From Maylandia zebra (taxonomy: Eukaryota > Chordata > Actinopteri > Cichliformes > Cichlidae), in the NCBI RefSeq assembly GCF_041146795.1, contig NC_135170.1, positions 24,484,033 to 24,548,032 of the forward strand: 64,000 nt of DNA, read 5' to 3'. Position 1 is the stretch's first letter. Each line of letters starts with the position of its first letter. The position numbers and the translations under genes are program-made. Positions 1 to 11,030 of the stretch are shown piece by piece. The notes below the pieces were generated by a model that saw only the letters and a program-made list of their open reading frames with translations, made no database searches and had not been told where the DNA came from.

Positions 1-240
1 AGAAAATGCAGTTGACCTGTAAGAATGATGAAATCTCAGAACTGAGAACTGGTTAATTGGGTCAACACTTTTGCTGAATCCCCACCTCTCAGAAAATAAA
101 AACAGATTAAATAATTTTATTTAATGTTTTTTGTCTTGTACAGGCTATAAAATGAAGTAGACATGTTCTAACATGTAGGATCCACCATGTTAGAGCAGAT
201 AAAAGAGAGCATCGGTCGCATAGTGTTTGACAACCATGTC
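1..240 (-). pseudogene. relic of third V family (leader side), cluster A
   Basis: This edge sequence is nearly the same as 36.6-36.94 kb, where a decayed V of a third family lies just upstream of J2. The leader-like ATG (CAT on the plus strand near 235) and the stretch around GTTGACCCA at about 55-65 can be matched. By analogy with cluster C, the J of cluster A should lie a few hundred bases left of the window. No usable RSS or full V exon is present here. Confidence 0.55.
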
Positions 241-591
241 TTACAAAGAAATCAAAAGTTGTCCTAACATTTCTTCATTTCCATTTTTATAAATGTGTTT
301 CTGATTAATCCAAATTAAGCTTCTTTAAATTTTCTCAATCTAGAAGCTCTAATCAGAGTTTAGTGTAGGCTTAATTTTAATAGCTGCATCTTATTAACGT
401 TCTTATTAAGTATTAAGTGTTAAACAAAGTGTAACAGTGATCAAATTTGAGTAATCTAAATACTATTACATTTACTCTAGCTATTTTTAATAATGAAGGT
501 TTAAAATAATTTTTTAAAAATTTGATAGCCGTTGTTTAATAACGGGTTATTTGAAGGTTATATGTTACCTAGAGTTTTCTTGATGGGACTG

Positions 592-1194
592 TGTTAGATT
601 TGTATTGTTGATTGTCATTTATGCTTAGAAATATTTACTTATATGTGCTTAGAGTTTTGTAATTAGTTGTAGATTGGTAGAGGTTTTGATCCTTGATAGT
701 CTGCAAACTTTGTGTGTATTAGACAGCACTTTGGGAGCATGAGAGGTCATACCGTGTCTTATTGTTTTATGGTAGGATTAACGTAGCTACGTCTGTTCTA
801 GTCTAAGTGCTCTTTGTTTAGATGAACTGCAGGACTTCCTCACCGTGTTATCTAGGATGAACCATCTAGGGTGAGGGGGAGGCTACCCTCTTCCTGACCA
901 AGGATGTTTAACCCTTTGATCAGCAACACACACACACACACACACACACACAGGCAAGGTACTCTTTGTTTGTATGTAGACGTCGTATGTTAATGAACCT
1001 ATGCATATTCATGTAACCTCAATAAAAGGGCAGTGTTACAGGAGGACGGACGAGACCAACTGGAGTCAAGCGGTTGTCCGGTTCTCTCCCGTGCACGAGT
1101 AACATGAAGAACTTTGCCTATTTGTGTCTTGCTTAGCAGTGTAATTATATTGTCTTAACGTTCCAGCGAATAGGTTTATGCTACAAACCTAACA
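592..1194. mobile_element. solo LTR, 603 bp, TSD GACTG
   Basis: The element begins TGTTAGATTTG and ends AAACCTAACA, so it has the TG...CA ends and the short inverted repeat TGTTAG/CTAACA of an LTR. It is flanked on both sides by the 5-bp duplication GACTG (587-591 and 1195-1199). The paralogous site near 37285 lacks it, which confirms the boundaries. It contains a (CA)n run at about 926-952 and a CAATAAAAGG TATA-like box near 1019. No internal region or second LTR is present, so it is a solo LTR. A related copy is at 8692-9295. The retroelement family is not recognised. Confidence 0.85.
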
Positions 1195-1244
1195 GACTGT
1201 CTTCAAGTAAAAGATTCAAAGAAAGCAAAGACAATGCTGAGGAA

Positions 1245-1610
1245 ATTTTTTCCCACAATGTAAATAACTGATATGGAATCATCAGCAGAGTCATCCCATG
1301 TCTGACATTAATGCACTGCTCCTGTTTCTGTCCGCTTGATATTTTAGTGATAATCAATAATTCATTAGGATGTAGAGTTGAATCTGTCTGCATCTTGTTT
1401 CAAAGCTGTGTGAGCTCTCAGAATAGTGAAATCTTAAAGCATACCGAGGAAGCCCTCTAGGAACTTGTTTATAGCAGCTAACAGAATTCCTATCATCTCT
1501 CTCAATGTTGCAGTTGACAACAGCTTGTTGACCTGAAGAAACTGTGTGGACAGCAGCCGTCTGGGTCAACGCTATCACTGCATCAACATCTGCCAGTCAC
1601 TTTCTTAATT
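1245..1610 (-). pseudogene. V pseudogene, second family (cluster A)
   Basis: On the minus strand the sequence reads IALTQTAAVHTVSSG...VVNCNIERDDRNSV then CYKQVPRGLPRYALRF, a V domain in which the FR2 Trp is changed to Cys, followed by a broken FR3. The RSS is decayed: the nonamer is TTTTTTCCC-like and the heptamer position reads AACTGAT. A near copy lies at 37340-37660. No leader exon is seen; instead hAT-derived sequence follows at about 1610-1790. It is not functional. Confidence 0.75.
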
Positions 1611-1792
1611 CCTCATCCTCTTCTGTAGAGCTAGCTAGATTCTGTAGTACCTGAAGACACCTGCACTCCTTCCAGCCTATAGCGTGAACGCTATAAATGA
1701 ACCAAATGCAACAATTCTGTTTTGAAAATGTACGGAGTAGAAAGTAGATATATTTGTGTTAAAAAGTACAGCTCTGGGGATAGAGGTTCGGA
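1611..1792. repeat. hAT-derived fragment beside V pseudogene
   Basis: The stretch with TGTAGAGCTAGCTAGAT, CTTCCAGCC and ATAAATGAACC matches part of the hAT-type element at 58490-59339 (near 59095-59240) and the copy at 37665-37880. It is an old insertion into the V flank that was then duplicated with it. Confidence 0.6.
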
Positions 1793-1799
1793 AGCCAAG

Positions 1800-2104
1800 T
1801 AAGCTGCCATAATGACTTTGACAAATGCTGCAGCTCGTCTTCTGACCCGAACCAATAGACATGAACATATTTCCCCGGTGCTTGCCTATCTTCACCGGCT
1901 CACTGTTCACTTCAGAATTGATTTTAAAATTTTATTGTTGACTTACAAAGCCCTGAATTGGATATTTGTCTGACCTCTTACAGCCTTATGTGCCCTCTAG
2001 ATCTTGTTGATCAAATAATCTTTTGCTTTTAGCCATACCAATGTCAAGGCTGGTTCACAGAGGCGATCGAGTGTTTGGGGTTGTAACGCCTAAACTGTGA
2101 TATA
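1800..2104 (+). mobile_element. LINE 3' ORF fragment, part 1
   Basis: In the plus-strand frame the sequence encodes a stretch like ARLLTRTNR and HRLAVHFRIDFKILLLTYKAL, which is the C-terminal part of a CR1/L2-type reverse transcriptase ORF common in fish. It continues at 5355-5545 (LPLHIRQAPTVNLFKSH) after the hAT-type insertion at 2113-5346. Copies with the same flanks lie at 25300-26060 and 37890-38640, so the LINE fragment was duplicated along with the V units. Several frame breaks make it inactive. Confidence 0.7.
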
Positions 2105-2191
2105 ATCTACACCAGGGATAGGCAACTGCAGGCCTCGACGGCCAGTGTCCTCCAGGTTTTAGATATCACCCTGGGTCAACACACTTGAATC

Positions 2192-5100
2192 TAGTGATGC
2201 ACGAATCATGAACGAATCGTTCAATACTCGAGAATCACTTTACTAACTCATGAATCATGATTCACAAGCCCAACTGACTCACTGACTCATCCCTGTTGCT
2301 GTTAGCAGCAATGTATCTAGCTTATAATTAAAATTGTGGAGAAAAACACAACATCCAGTATCTTTACAAAAAAATTTCTGCTCTGAACTGGAAGAAAAAA
2401 CCCTGAGTAGAAGCTCACATCAAGAAAATAGCTCCTCGGTTCACAGTAGCATCGCTCTGCTAACATGCTAACAACACATTTGCGCTACTCACCCCCTCCC
2501 TTCCTGTGCTGAATCGTAAGCTTAAGCAAATCACCCAGGACTCGCTCACCCCCTCCCAGTGGCGTGTCCAGCGGCCCCAACCAGACTGGCCACCCCAGGT
2601 GCCACCCCGAAGCTAAAACAATAAAATTTAATGAAATATCAAATGTACGATTATGGTTTCACAGTGAAGCTCAGATATCCGAGGGTAAGTGAATGCAGCA
2701 CCGGCTTCTGCACTGTGAGCATCATGTTAGCAAAGGTAGGAGAGCCAAGCACGAAACACAGCACCGCAGAACACATTTTTTCGGCGACTAGCCATCGGAC
2801 ATTTGCACGGTGGGCTGATGACTTATTTATTTTTATTTTTTTTGTAACGGCATGAACAATGAGAGGTGGTGGATTGGCCAGATGCTGGCCGATTTGTAAA
2901 AATAACTCAGTTGTTTGGTGGTGGCTATGGTGGAGCTTCCACAGAGCCAACAGGTGGATGAGGGAAGGGGAGGCAGGAGGAGGAGAGCCACGAGGCAGCC
3001 GCCGGTCCGAGTATCAGGTGAACTGAACTTAAGGTAAAAAGTTATGACCTGCAGTCTATCTCGGTCAGATATAAACCAAGTTTAGGTGGAGTTTATATTC
3101 GTTGTGCTGACTTTTTACAGTCAGTTACAATAACTCGTACTGCGTGAGCTAGCATGACGAGTTTATACAACTGTTCGGTTGCTATGATGTTACTGATAGT
3201 GAACTTTATTTTATTCATAAGGTTAGTTAGTAGAGTTGCCAACGGCTCCTTAAAAATGGAATGGTCCCTCATTCAGAGAAAATATTACGCGTTTCGTATT
3301 GAGCTGAGAAGAGACGCAGTTTGTCTCGTACTTTAGCTAGAATGGAAAAAGACACAAAGCTGGAGTTATTCTGTCGTTATGCTGCACAGCTGCCTCTTCT
3401 CTCCCCCCCCCCCCCCGTCTTCTGTTGCTACTTCAATCATGAAACTGATCAATGATCAGCTGATCGGCTTTTCTCCCTTGTTTGTTTATTGCCCACTTTG
3501 CGCCAGAAACAGGAAACCAGCGGATGTCACGCTAAACAACAGCAGCACGTTTAAGCTTGATCAGCTGTTGTTAGAATTTATTTAATATTAATTTCTAGTA
3601 TCAGCTGATGTTTGCTGGAGCCACAGCTGTAAAGCTGCTGGTCATGATATCGGTTTGGATATGTGGTGAGAGGGAAACATGAAGATGAAACCAGGAGATG
3701 TCCTTACTGAACCATCAGAGCTGAACAGGTGATGGAGAAACAGGTTTACCTTTTAGGTGACATGAATGAGTTGAAGTTATGAACTATTTCAGAGAGACAA
3801 ATAACACCAGGATCCTTTTCTAAGTAGCTGACAGCTGGTAACTGTGCAGGGGCGGATCTAGCAAAGTGTTGCCAGTGGGCCAGGTAGGGCATTAATGGGG
3901 AGAGGGGGGCACAAAGAAATACTTTTCTTTCTTATTCTCATTTAAAATATCTAGCTTTTATTAAATAATTATCTGAATCTTGCGAACAAAGTTTTTATCT
4001 GACGTAAAATGTATAGAAATCATACATATACCAAAAAGACAGTGTACATCACTGTCACAACAGCATTTGTTTTCATTCAAAGGCTTTATGGCTTTAATAC
4101 CTGGTGGGCCGGTCTGTAGTGAAAATGCCCAATTTTTTGTCCCAGTCCATCCCTGCAGGTTAATACTGGCAGTGTCACCATGCCAGCTGACTGTAATTCA
4201 TCATCAGCCAGTGTTGTTCTTTATACATCAATATTACCAAAGTTTACCATAAGGCAGCATATAAAGTATTTACTTGCTTTCAGGTTTTATTCAAATGTTA
4301 GTCTTTTCATTTGTTTCCCCACTTTTTTCCTGTTTCAAAATCAAACACCAGATTGTGAGAAGATTAACTTCTTTTTTTAATAGGCATTGGTTTTGCATAG
4401 ACATTGGCTAATTTGCCAATTGTATGTTAAAAATGTTCGTATTTTGATATTCAAAAATGATTTTGCCCAAAACATATGTGCACTACATGTCAGTAAAAAT
4501 ACTATGCAAATATTGATGTCCTTGACTGCTGAATAAACACTGACTGATTGTATCTCTTGTACTTTATCAACGCAGTATCTAAACACTTTGCACCGTAGTG
4601 GTTAAAATCTCATTCTAATAAGGTTACGGTTATTAGGTTTATAGGGTTATTGAATTATGGTTAACGGTTGGTAGAATTGTTTTTAACATTATCTGCCAAT
4701 TACATCTGCCACCCTTCTCCAAATCTGTGCCCCTACCTGGCCCCCCCAACAAAAATTTTCTAGACACGCCACTGCCCCCTCCCTCCTGTGCTGAATCATA
4801 GAGCGAACGAATCACTCACTCACTCACTCACCCCCTCCCTCCTGGCTCACAACTTCTTTTTCCTCTTGGTTGGCAACCAATGTGAAGGCGCATTACTGCA
4901 CCCTGGCTCACAGCTCAGTGGACATTTAGATGAGAAAATATATATTTAATACATTTAAGGAAAATGCTAATAAAATAAAAATAAACAAAATAAATGTTTA
5001 TTAAGCAATTTTGATAGGAAATTGCTTAATTTTAGAAATGTTTTTGGTCTTTTTTGCTCTATAAAATAGTTTTTTTTTTTTTTTTTTTTAGAATCGTTCA

Positions 5101-5279
5101 TCTTAGCAGTGGGATTTACATGAAAAGAGAAACAAATTAAGTTTGAGTGAAAATGTACATTTTTTGCACTCTCTGGTCAACTGACTCAGTGAATCAAATG
5201 ACTCAAAAAAGCCGATTCACTTTGGTGAGTGACTCATTAAAACTCGATTCAGTAAAAAGAATCAAATTTACCATCACTA
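2192..5279. mobile_element. hAT-like element inside the MITE, itself interrupted
   Basis: The ends are TAGTGATG and CATCACTA, flanked by CTTGAATC (2184-2191) and CTCGAATC (5280-5287), a 7/8 match typical of an aged 8-bp duplication. The element has repeated ACTCACTCACTC and ACCCCCTCCC tracts. Without the inner insertion it is about 860 bp. No transposase is recognised, so it is probably non-autonomous. Confidence 0.75.
2557..4774. mobile_element. innermost hAT-like element, 2218 bp, TSD CCCCCTCC
   Basis: The ends CAGTGGCGTGTCCAG and CTAGACACGCCACTG are inverted repeats of about 15 bp with one mismatch. The 8-bp duplication CCCCCTCC is exact on both sides (2549-2556 and 4775-4782). The interior has only short ORFs and no transposase I recognise. 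It includes a second hAT-like end motif (CAGGGGCGGATCTAG at about 3846) and, at about 4020-4170, sequence inverted relative to 11470-11575. It is the youngest layer of the nest. Confidence 0.85.
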
Positions 5280-5354
5280 CTCGAATCAAATGATATCTAA
5301 AACCTGCAGGACACCGGCCCTCGAGGCCTGGAGTTGCCTACCCCTGATCTACCC

Positions 5355-5545
5355 TTACACATCAGACAGGCTCCTACTGTCAATCTTTTTAAATCTCATA
5401 TTAAAACACTTTTGTATTCATTGGCTTTTAATACAGTAAGAGAGTTATTTGATATTTATTTGGTGTTTGGTACTAGTTATTTTGTATTTTTATACAGCAC
5501 TTTCGTCAATTGCTGTTGTAATTAAATGTGCTATATGAATTTAAA
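5355..5545 (+). mobile_element. LINE 3' ORF fragment, part 2
   Basis: This continues the fragment at 1800-2104. The frame reads DLPLHIRQAPTVNLFKSH then IKTLLYSLAF, the usual C-terminal end of such fish LINE ORFs. The match stops in an A-rich stretch near 5545. Confidence 0.65.
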
Positions 5546-5574
5546 AAAAGAAACTAATGTTTAGACCATCTAAC

Positions 5575-5755
5575 ATAATTCAACCATTTCTCTGTGTTGC
5601 AGCTGAGAACACCTTCTTTACCTAGAGTGGACAGCAGGTATCTGAATAAACACTAACACTGCATTAGCATCTGCCAACAAACACATAAAGAACATGTGTG
5701 AAATGTCTTTCTCCAAAAAGATGGGCTATGAAACAGATGAGAAGAACACTCTCAT
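5575..5755 (-). pseudogene. V relic, FR1 side only
   Basis: The sequence around GTTGCAGCTGAGAACACC and GTGGACAGCAGGTATCTG matches the FR1 region of the second V family (compare 31600-31680). The trailing GTCTTTCTCCAAAAAGATGG block is the leader intron. The leader exon itself is lost. The same relic recurs about 1-1.2 kb downstream of several intact V genes (13470, 20035, 26085, 38660, 59340) and marks a duplicated unit. Confidence 0.6.
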
Positions 5756-5848
5756 CTGAATGGGTCTTTTGTCAGCTTGTGAAAAAAATGAGCATTAAAA
5801 AGCAGAAGTATCAGTGAGGAGGTTTTTGTCACAGTGTAAATCACTGTG

Positions 5849-6308
5849 ATACAGCAGAGTTAGAGCTGTCAAATGTCTTACAGTAATAGACTGCAGAGTC
5901 TCCCTCCTCCACATTTTTGATAATCAAACGATAATCTGATGTTGACTGATGAGTGGATGTGAATTTTGGAGAGGAGAACCCAGAACCATAGCTTGGAGAA
6001 CTATATCTATGAGAAAACTTCAGTACATACTGAGGAACTCCTCCTGGAATCTGTTTATACCAAAAGACAGTGTTATCAATAGTCCCCAGGTTACAGTCCA
6101 TGGTGGCTGTCTCTCCTTTCCTCACTGATAAAACAGGAGGTTTCTGTGTCAGCACCGTCACACCACTCACACCTGCAAACAACAATAAGACATGGAGTCA
6201 AGAGAAACACAAACATTTATGAATCCAACAAATAACTACTAATCTGAAATATAAATGAGGTTCCATACATGTTAGAGCAGTGACGAGAGCACAGAGAGTC
6301 ACCAGCAT
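5849..6308 (-). CDS. IgL variable gene V1 (leader 6269-6308, V exon 5849-6172)
   Basis: This is a light chain V segment. The leader exon encodes MLVTLCALVTALT and is split after the first base of a Cys codon (donor GTATGG, 6263-6268). The V exon follows the acceptor TTTGCAG and begins VSGVTVLTQK. The framework has the FR1 Cys in MDCNLG, CDR1 GTIDNTVF, FR2 WYKQIPGGVPQYVLKF, CDR2-side HRYSSPSY, and SAVYYC with CDR3 bases for KTFDSSNSA. The RSS is heptamer 5842-5848, 12-bp spacer 5830-5841 and nonamer GGTTTTTGT 5821-5829 (plus-strand reading). A TATA-like box lies at 6388-6396 and the CAGGAGGAGGAGC element (reverse of GCTCCTCCTCCTG) at 6421-6433. All signals are intact, so it is potentially functional. 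Confidence 0.93.
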
Positions 6309-6439
6309 GTTGTCACTGTGTGTTGAGACTTGGAACTTGGAAAGTGATAGAACTGCTTCTGTAGGATGAGGAGAGGAGGTGTGAACCATTAAATATGACA
6401 CTGAAACTCAGAGAGACTGACAGGAGGAGGAGCTAAACC

Positions 6440-6984
6440 TGCACAGTGTGTGATGTTTTGGGTAACTTGTCTTTAGTAGAGGTTAATTCAGTTTTTGTAT
6501 TAATAATTATTGGTGATAGTGATGTCTCCCTCCTCTCCCTTAAAATTGTGGTGTTATATTTTATTATTATAAGTTGGTTTCTATGTTCTTAAGATTTATT
6601 ATTGATGCTTTAACCATTACCAGTTTTTATATTTGGACAAAAACAGAGCAGAACCCCACTAACTGTTACAATTAATTGTTATAATTAGTCAACAAACAAA
6701 ATGCACAACCTTTTGTGTAACATCACATGAAACCAGAGTGGTTAGGGTTAGGAGAACATTTTATAAAAGGTTACGTCATTAATGAATATTGAACAACTGA
6801 ACAAAGAGTTCAAATACAGATCACTGTGATACAGACATTTTATTATAGTTTCTCTCATCTACATCTTGAGAGTTAAACAATCTGATTATCACTGTGACAC
6901 ATATTATTGCAAACTGATGAAACTGAGCACCACTGTTACTAACACTCAGGATGTAACTCTTCTAATCCTGGTGCACAATGCTGG
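6440..6984. other. V upstream flank, duplicated
   Basis: No gene is seen. The stretch is shared with 21540-22140 and 60850-61520, the upstream flanks of V5 and V14, so it belongs to the duplicated V unit. It includes an isolated CACTGTGATACAG (6823-6835) that resembles an RSS heptamer plus V end, without a good V exon behind it. Confidence 0.5.
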
Positions 6985-7340
6985 TGGTGAATACCTGTTT
7001 GCACACAGGTGAGTACAAAAAGGTACTCACAGACATACACCATTGATTGGCTGCTGCCTCTAAACATATTGTGATTTGTCGGTCTTGTGTGCTGCTCAGT
7101 AACATTCATTATTTATTGTTTACTGTTATTTATGCTTATGTTGGTTGTTGCTGTGGGTTCCATACTATGTTGTTCTCTTTTTGCTTGTTTTTTTTTTCCC
7201 CAGCAGGTGATCAAACAGATTTTTAGTGTCTTTTCTCTCTGTCTCTCTGTTTTTCTTTCCCTCTCCTTCTCTTGAGCCTCTTCCCAACTTCTCTTTTCTT
7301 CGTCTTTCCTATCCCCTGGTTCTGTCCATTTAGATTGTAA
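6985..7340 (-). repeat. copy of a retroposon-like dispersed repeat
   Basis: The sequence from the ACACAGGTGAGTAC region through TGTTGTTCTC, CAGCAGGTGATC and the CT-rich tract matches 61562-61900 and, in the reverse sense, the poly(A)-tailed insertion at 53422-53944. It has no convincing coding content. It is listed as minus by comparison of the poly(T) end of the 53-kb copy. Confidence 0.5.
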
Positions 7341-7785
7341 GAACTTAAAATTAAAAAAAGAAATCAATACATAAATAATAAATATCGAACAAACTGTGAC
7401 AATCAAGTGGACCATTATGGCAAAAGCTGTAACGATCAGCTTGCAAAAAATACATCTGTTGGACATTTTCCTTGGCCTTGAGACAATACAAAAAAACCCC
7501 CCAAAAAAACGAATTGAGTCTGATGTCTATTATATTACTTATAGATAACAGCATACAGTATTGGTCTCCTGTTTTGTATATCATTATTTGAGTAGTTTTG
7601 ACTGAATAGTCCCCTCTTGGCTTTTTTCATGATTTTCCTGATTAATATTAAAATAAAAAAACAAAACAAATAACACAGTATTTGAAGGTGGTGGGGTTTC
7701 AGTGAGTTGTTGGAGGAGTCTTATTAGGATACCAAAAAGCAGAAGTATCTGTGAGGAGGTTTTTGTCACAGAGTAAATCACTGTG

Positions 7786-8249
7786 ATACCCCACTGCTAG
7801 CAGAGTCATCCCATGTCTTACAGTAATAGACTGCAGAGTCTCCCTCCTCCACATTTTTGATGATCAAACGATAATCTGTTGTTGACTGATGAGTGGATGT
7901 GAATTTTGGAGAGGAGAACCCAGAGCCATAGTTTGGAGAACTCCAGCCATGATAAAACCTCACTACATGCTGAGGAACTCCTCCTGGAATCTGTTTATAC
8001 CAATAAGCAGGATAGTTATCAACAGTCCCCAGGTTACAGTCCATAGTGGCTGTCTCTCCTTTCCTCACTGATAAAACAGGAGGTTTCTGTGTCAGCACCG
8101 TCACACCACTCACACCTGCAAACAACAATAAGACATGGAGTCAAGAGAAACACACTGACATTTAAATGTAACATGAGGTCTTTTCTTCAGTATCTTTTAG
8201 ACTCTTTACATGTTAGAGCAGTGATGAGAGCACAGAGAGTCACCAGCAT
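7786..8249 (-). CDS. IgL variable gene V2 (leader 8210-8249, V exon 7786-8115)
   Basis: The leader reads MLVTLCALITALT with donor GTAAAG. The V exon has the expected Cys pair, CDR1 GTVDNYPAY, WYKQIPGGVPQHVVRF, the CDR2-side block HGWSSPNY, and YYC followed by KTWDDSASSG. The RSS is heptamer 7779-7785, spacer CACAGAGTAAAT 7767-7778 and nonamer 7758-7766. The spacer has one change from the common form. The promoter AT box is at 8329-8337. The pyrimidine element at 8363-8375 has one change (GGAGGAGCAGC in place of GGAGGAGGAGC). The flanking DNA matches V7. It is potentially functional. Confidence 0.92.
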
Positions 8250-8691
8250 GTTGTCACTGTGTGTTGAGAATGGATTTGTAATTTGGAAAGAGATTTGACT
8301 CCTTCTGTAGAGGAGAGGAGGTGTCAACCATTAAATATGTCACTGAAACTCAGAGAGACTGACAGGAGGAGCAGCACTGGATCCCCCCCCCCCCCCCTTT
8401 CTCTAAGCTGTATTATTAACATTATTTTCATGAACACTGATGTTGGTAATGTCTTGTTTTTTTCCTTCTTTTTTCCCCTTTGTTCATTTATTTATTGTTT
8501 GTTCGTTTGATTGTTGTTTTGAATTTTATAATGGTTACTTTCTCCACATCTAAAATGAGACAGGATTATAGTTGGTTATATTTTACTTAAACTTGTGTTT
8601 TATTCAAAAAATACGCCAAGATCTAAAATTTGCTAAATTTGAATTCATCACCATCTAGAGAACACTGTTAGATATTTTTAATGATGCTGAG

Positions 8692-9011
8692 TGTTAGATT
8701 TGTATTGTTGATTGTCATTTATGCTTAGAAATATTTACTCATATATGCTTAGAAGTGTATATAATCATTGGTGGATTGAAAGGATGTTTCATCCTAAAGT
8801 AACAGCTCTGTGTGTTAGGGAGTGCATCCGTTCTTCTAGAGTGTCCTTGGTATAAATCACATACTCCCTAGGAGAGTTTCTCTTTTCTTGTTGATTTATG
8901 GTATAGCAAGCACACGTATATCTGTTTAAGTATAAGAGCCTTTTGTTCAGATGGACCGCTAGACTCCTGGCACCAGCTTTGGGGAGTCTTCACAGGGTCA
9001 CATCTGGACAC

Positions 9012-9042
<31 letters not shown>

Positions 9043-9295
9043 CTTTGTTCACATGTATACCTATGTAAGATGTCATATGTTAATGACCCTATGCATATTC
9101 ATGTAACCACAATAAAAGGAGTGCTATGGGGAGCCTGGCTGAGAGTCTGACGGAGGTCAAGTGGTGGAACGACACTCGGCTCCAGCCAGCTTTCCCTCAT
9201 GCATGAGTAAAACCAGCCTGCTTGTGTCTTGCTTTGCAGTGTAACTATATTGTCTTCAACGTTCCAGCGGATAGGTACAAGCTACAAACCTATCA
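8692..9295. mobile_element. solo LTR, 604 bp, TSD CTGAG
   Basis: It starts TGTTAGATTTG and ends CAAACCTATCA, with the duplication CTGAG on both sides (8687-8691 and 9296-9300). It is related along its length to the LTR at 592-1194, with a (CA)n run at 9004-9038 and a similar TATA-like box near 9112. The paralogous flank of V7 (around 27676-27682) has a single CTGAG and no LTR, so this insertion came after the V2/V7 duplication or was absent from that copy. Confidence 0.85.
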
Positions 9296-9299
9296 CTGA

Positions 9300-10067
9300 G
9301 GTTCTTGTATATTTACCTCACTAAACGTTACGTTAGTGAATACTTTCACACTAACTTGATCAGACTGCTTTTGCAGCTTTTTCTCCCAGCACAGCTCTCT
9401 CCTCCAGTCTGAGTCACCTCCTGATAGAGGGAGAGCCTCATTAGCTGATCAGCCCCAGCTGCAGTTAAGTAGCAGAGGGGGTTGTTAATCAGCACAGGAG
9501 CACAGAGGCTGCAGCCAGAAAATACACAGTGTTCAACAGCTATAAATGCCATAAAAGTCTAAAAGTCTAGAAAATGACAGTAATGATATTAGCATTATTT
9601 GTAGAAACATTAAGTTTTCAGCTTAAAAGTTCCAAACTATGAAAAACCATTAAGAACATCCAGTGAAAGGGAAGCACAGGAAATATATGGTGTTCCAAAA
9701 AAATTAAAGAAACACTTTTTAAGAGTATCGCATCAAGTATGTTAAATTTCTGGTCTGATCAGTCAAGTAGCAGAGGTTTGTTAGATTGTTAATCAATTTC
9801 AGCTGCTTTAGTCTTAATGCAATCAACAACAGGTGCACAACACAGGCAATGGTGAAAGAACAATCAAAACAAATGATTTTACACGTGGAAGTCACTGGCA
9901 TTTTCCCCTTTTACTTTTTCTGAGTGTTTCTTCACTGGTTTTGTATTTGGTTATGGTCAGTGTCTTAGCTGGTAGAATGAAGAAAAACATGGACTCCAGC
10001 TCCTCCAGTACGGTGGAGGAGTGTGTGTCTCTGGTCCAGTGGATTCTGAGTTCCTACTGGTGCACGA
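9300..10067. repeat. duplicated dispersed repeat, also present at V7 and inverted at the right edge
   Basis: This block is nearly the same as 27678-28440 and occurs inverted at about 62960-63380. It carries a conserved minus-strand open stretch of 68 codons (9346-9552, MAFIAVEHCVF...), but there is no recognised domain and the same ORF in the copy at 27717 may just reflect recent duplication. I do not call a gene. Confidence 0.6.
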
Positions 10068-10068
10068 C

Positions 10069-11029
10069 CAGTGTTGGTCAAGTTACTTGAAAAAAGTAAT
10101 CAATAACTAATTACTGATTACTTATTTTCAAAAGTAATTAATTACTTAGTTACTTAGTTACTTTTTAAAAACACGATTTACAACCTGAATAGGTGATAAA
10201 GCGATAGATCTTTCAGCCCAATTCTACTTTTTCTACATAATCCATCATACAAAATGTAATCAAATAGAAAAGTCTCTTTTTTTAACTTGTTTTATCAGTT
10301 TTAATCTTTTAACTTTATGCATCAAGCAAAAATTTAATTATATGCAACATTCTCTGACTGGAAGAAATTTGTTTAACATTTAAACTATTTTCTGCACATT
10401 CCAGCACATAAAATAAAATATTTTTTTTCGTGTTTACACTCACTCTTTCAAATAGATGCAAGTAAAACACAGCAGAAAATAAATAAAGTCAAAGACTAGC
10501 GGTCTATTTTCACCTGTAAAGCAGGAGTGCGGTAGGCGGAGGTTTACCTTGGTGCAGGTGTGCCGCAGCGGTCAGTTGAGGAATCCGCGAGTTTCTCTGT
10601 GAGTTTCCCATTACGTCGTAGTGCACTCGGTGCTTGCTTGGAAGTTTAGGGGTTTTTTCGCTGTAAAAAGAAGTTTTCTTCCCACGCACAACTGACGCTA
10701 ATGTTTTTGTCACTTTTTATGGAATCAAACTTAAAATAACGTCAGTACTTCCACGCTTTAAACGCTGCACGCTCATACCCTCTCCCGCACTGATATATTA
10801 TCCACTGTTGATCTGCACACAGCTGTTGTCATGAACGTCGCACTTGCTTACGTCACTGTCATGAGACATTCTCGCAAAAAAATCACGGTTTTAGTAACGC
10901 AGTAACGCAGCGTTCCTACGGGAAAGTAACGGTAATCTAATTACCGTTTTTGCAATAGTAATCCCTTACTTTACTCGTTACTTGAAAAAAGTAATCGCGT
11001 TACAACTAACGCGTTACTGCCCATCTCTG
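10069..11029. mobile_element. hAT-like MITE with AGTTACTT-rich ends
   Basis: The left end CAGTGTTGGTCAAGTTACTTG and the right end GTTACTGCCCATCTCTG are loosely inverted, and both carry GTTACTTGAAAAAAGTAAT blocks, as in fish hAT-type MITEs. No target duplication can be matched, and the right flank does not rejoin the paralogous sequence at 28431, so the right side was rearranged. No transposase is seen. Confidence 0.6.
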
Positions 11030-11030
11030 A

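Larger units (their letters stand above)
2113..5346. mobile_element. hAT-type MITE, split by later insertions
   Basis: The left end reads CAGGGATAGGCAACTGCAGG and the right end GGCCTGGAGTTGCCTACCCCTG, which are inverted repeats. Flanks are ATCTACAC (2105-2112) and ATCTACCC (5347-5354), an imperfect 8-bp target duplication as expected of hAT elements. The uninterrupted relative at 25616-25840 is only 225 bp, so nearly all of this length is later insertion (2192-5279). It sits inside the LINE fragment. Confidence 0.8.

Noticed and set aside
6822-6960. Plus-strand CDTYYC-like reading and isolated CACTGTG near 6823 and 61332
   Set aside because: It resembles a V end, but no framework, leader or paired nonamer is present, and the copy near 61480 has a stop in the motif. 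I treat it as an uninformative remnant.
9346-9552. Conserved 68-codon minus-strand ORF, also at 27717-27923
   Set aside because: Conservation is explained by recent duplication of the whole repeat. The inverted copy near 63250 does not keep the frame.
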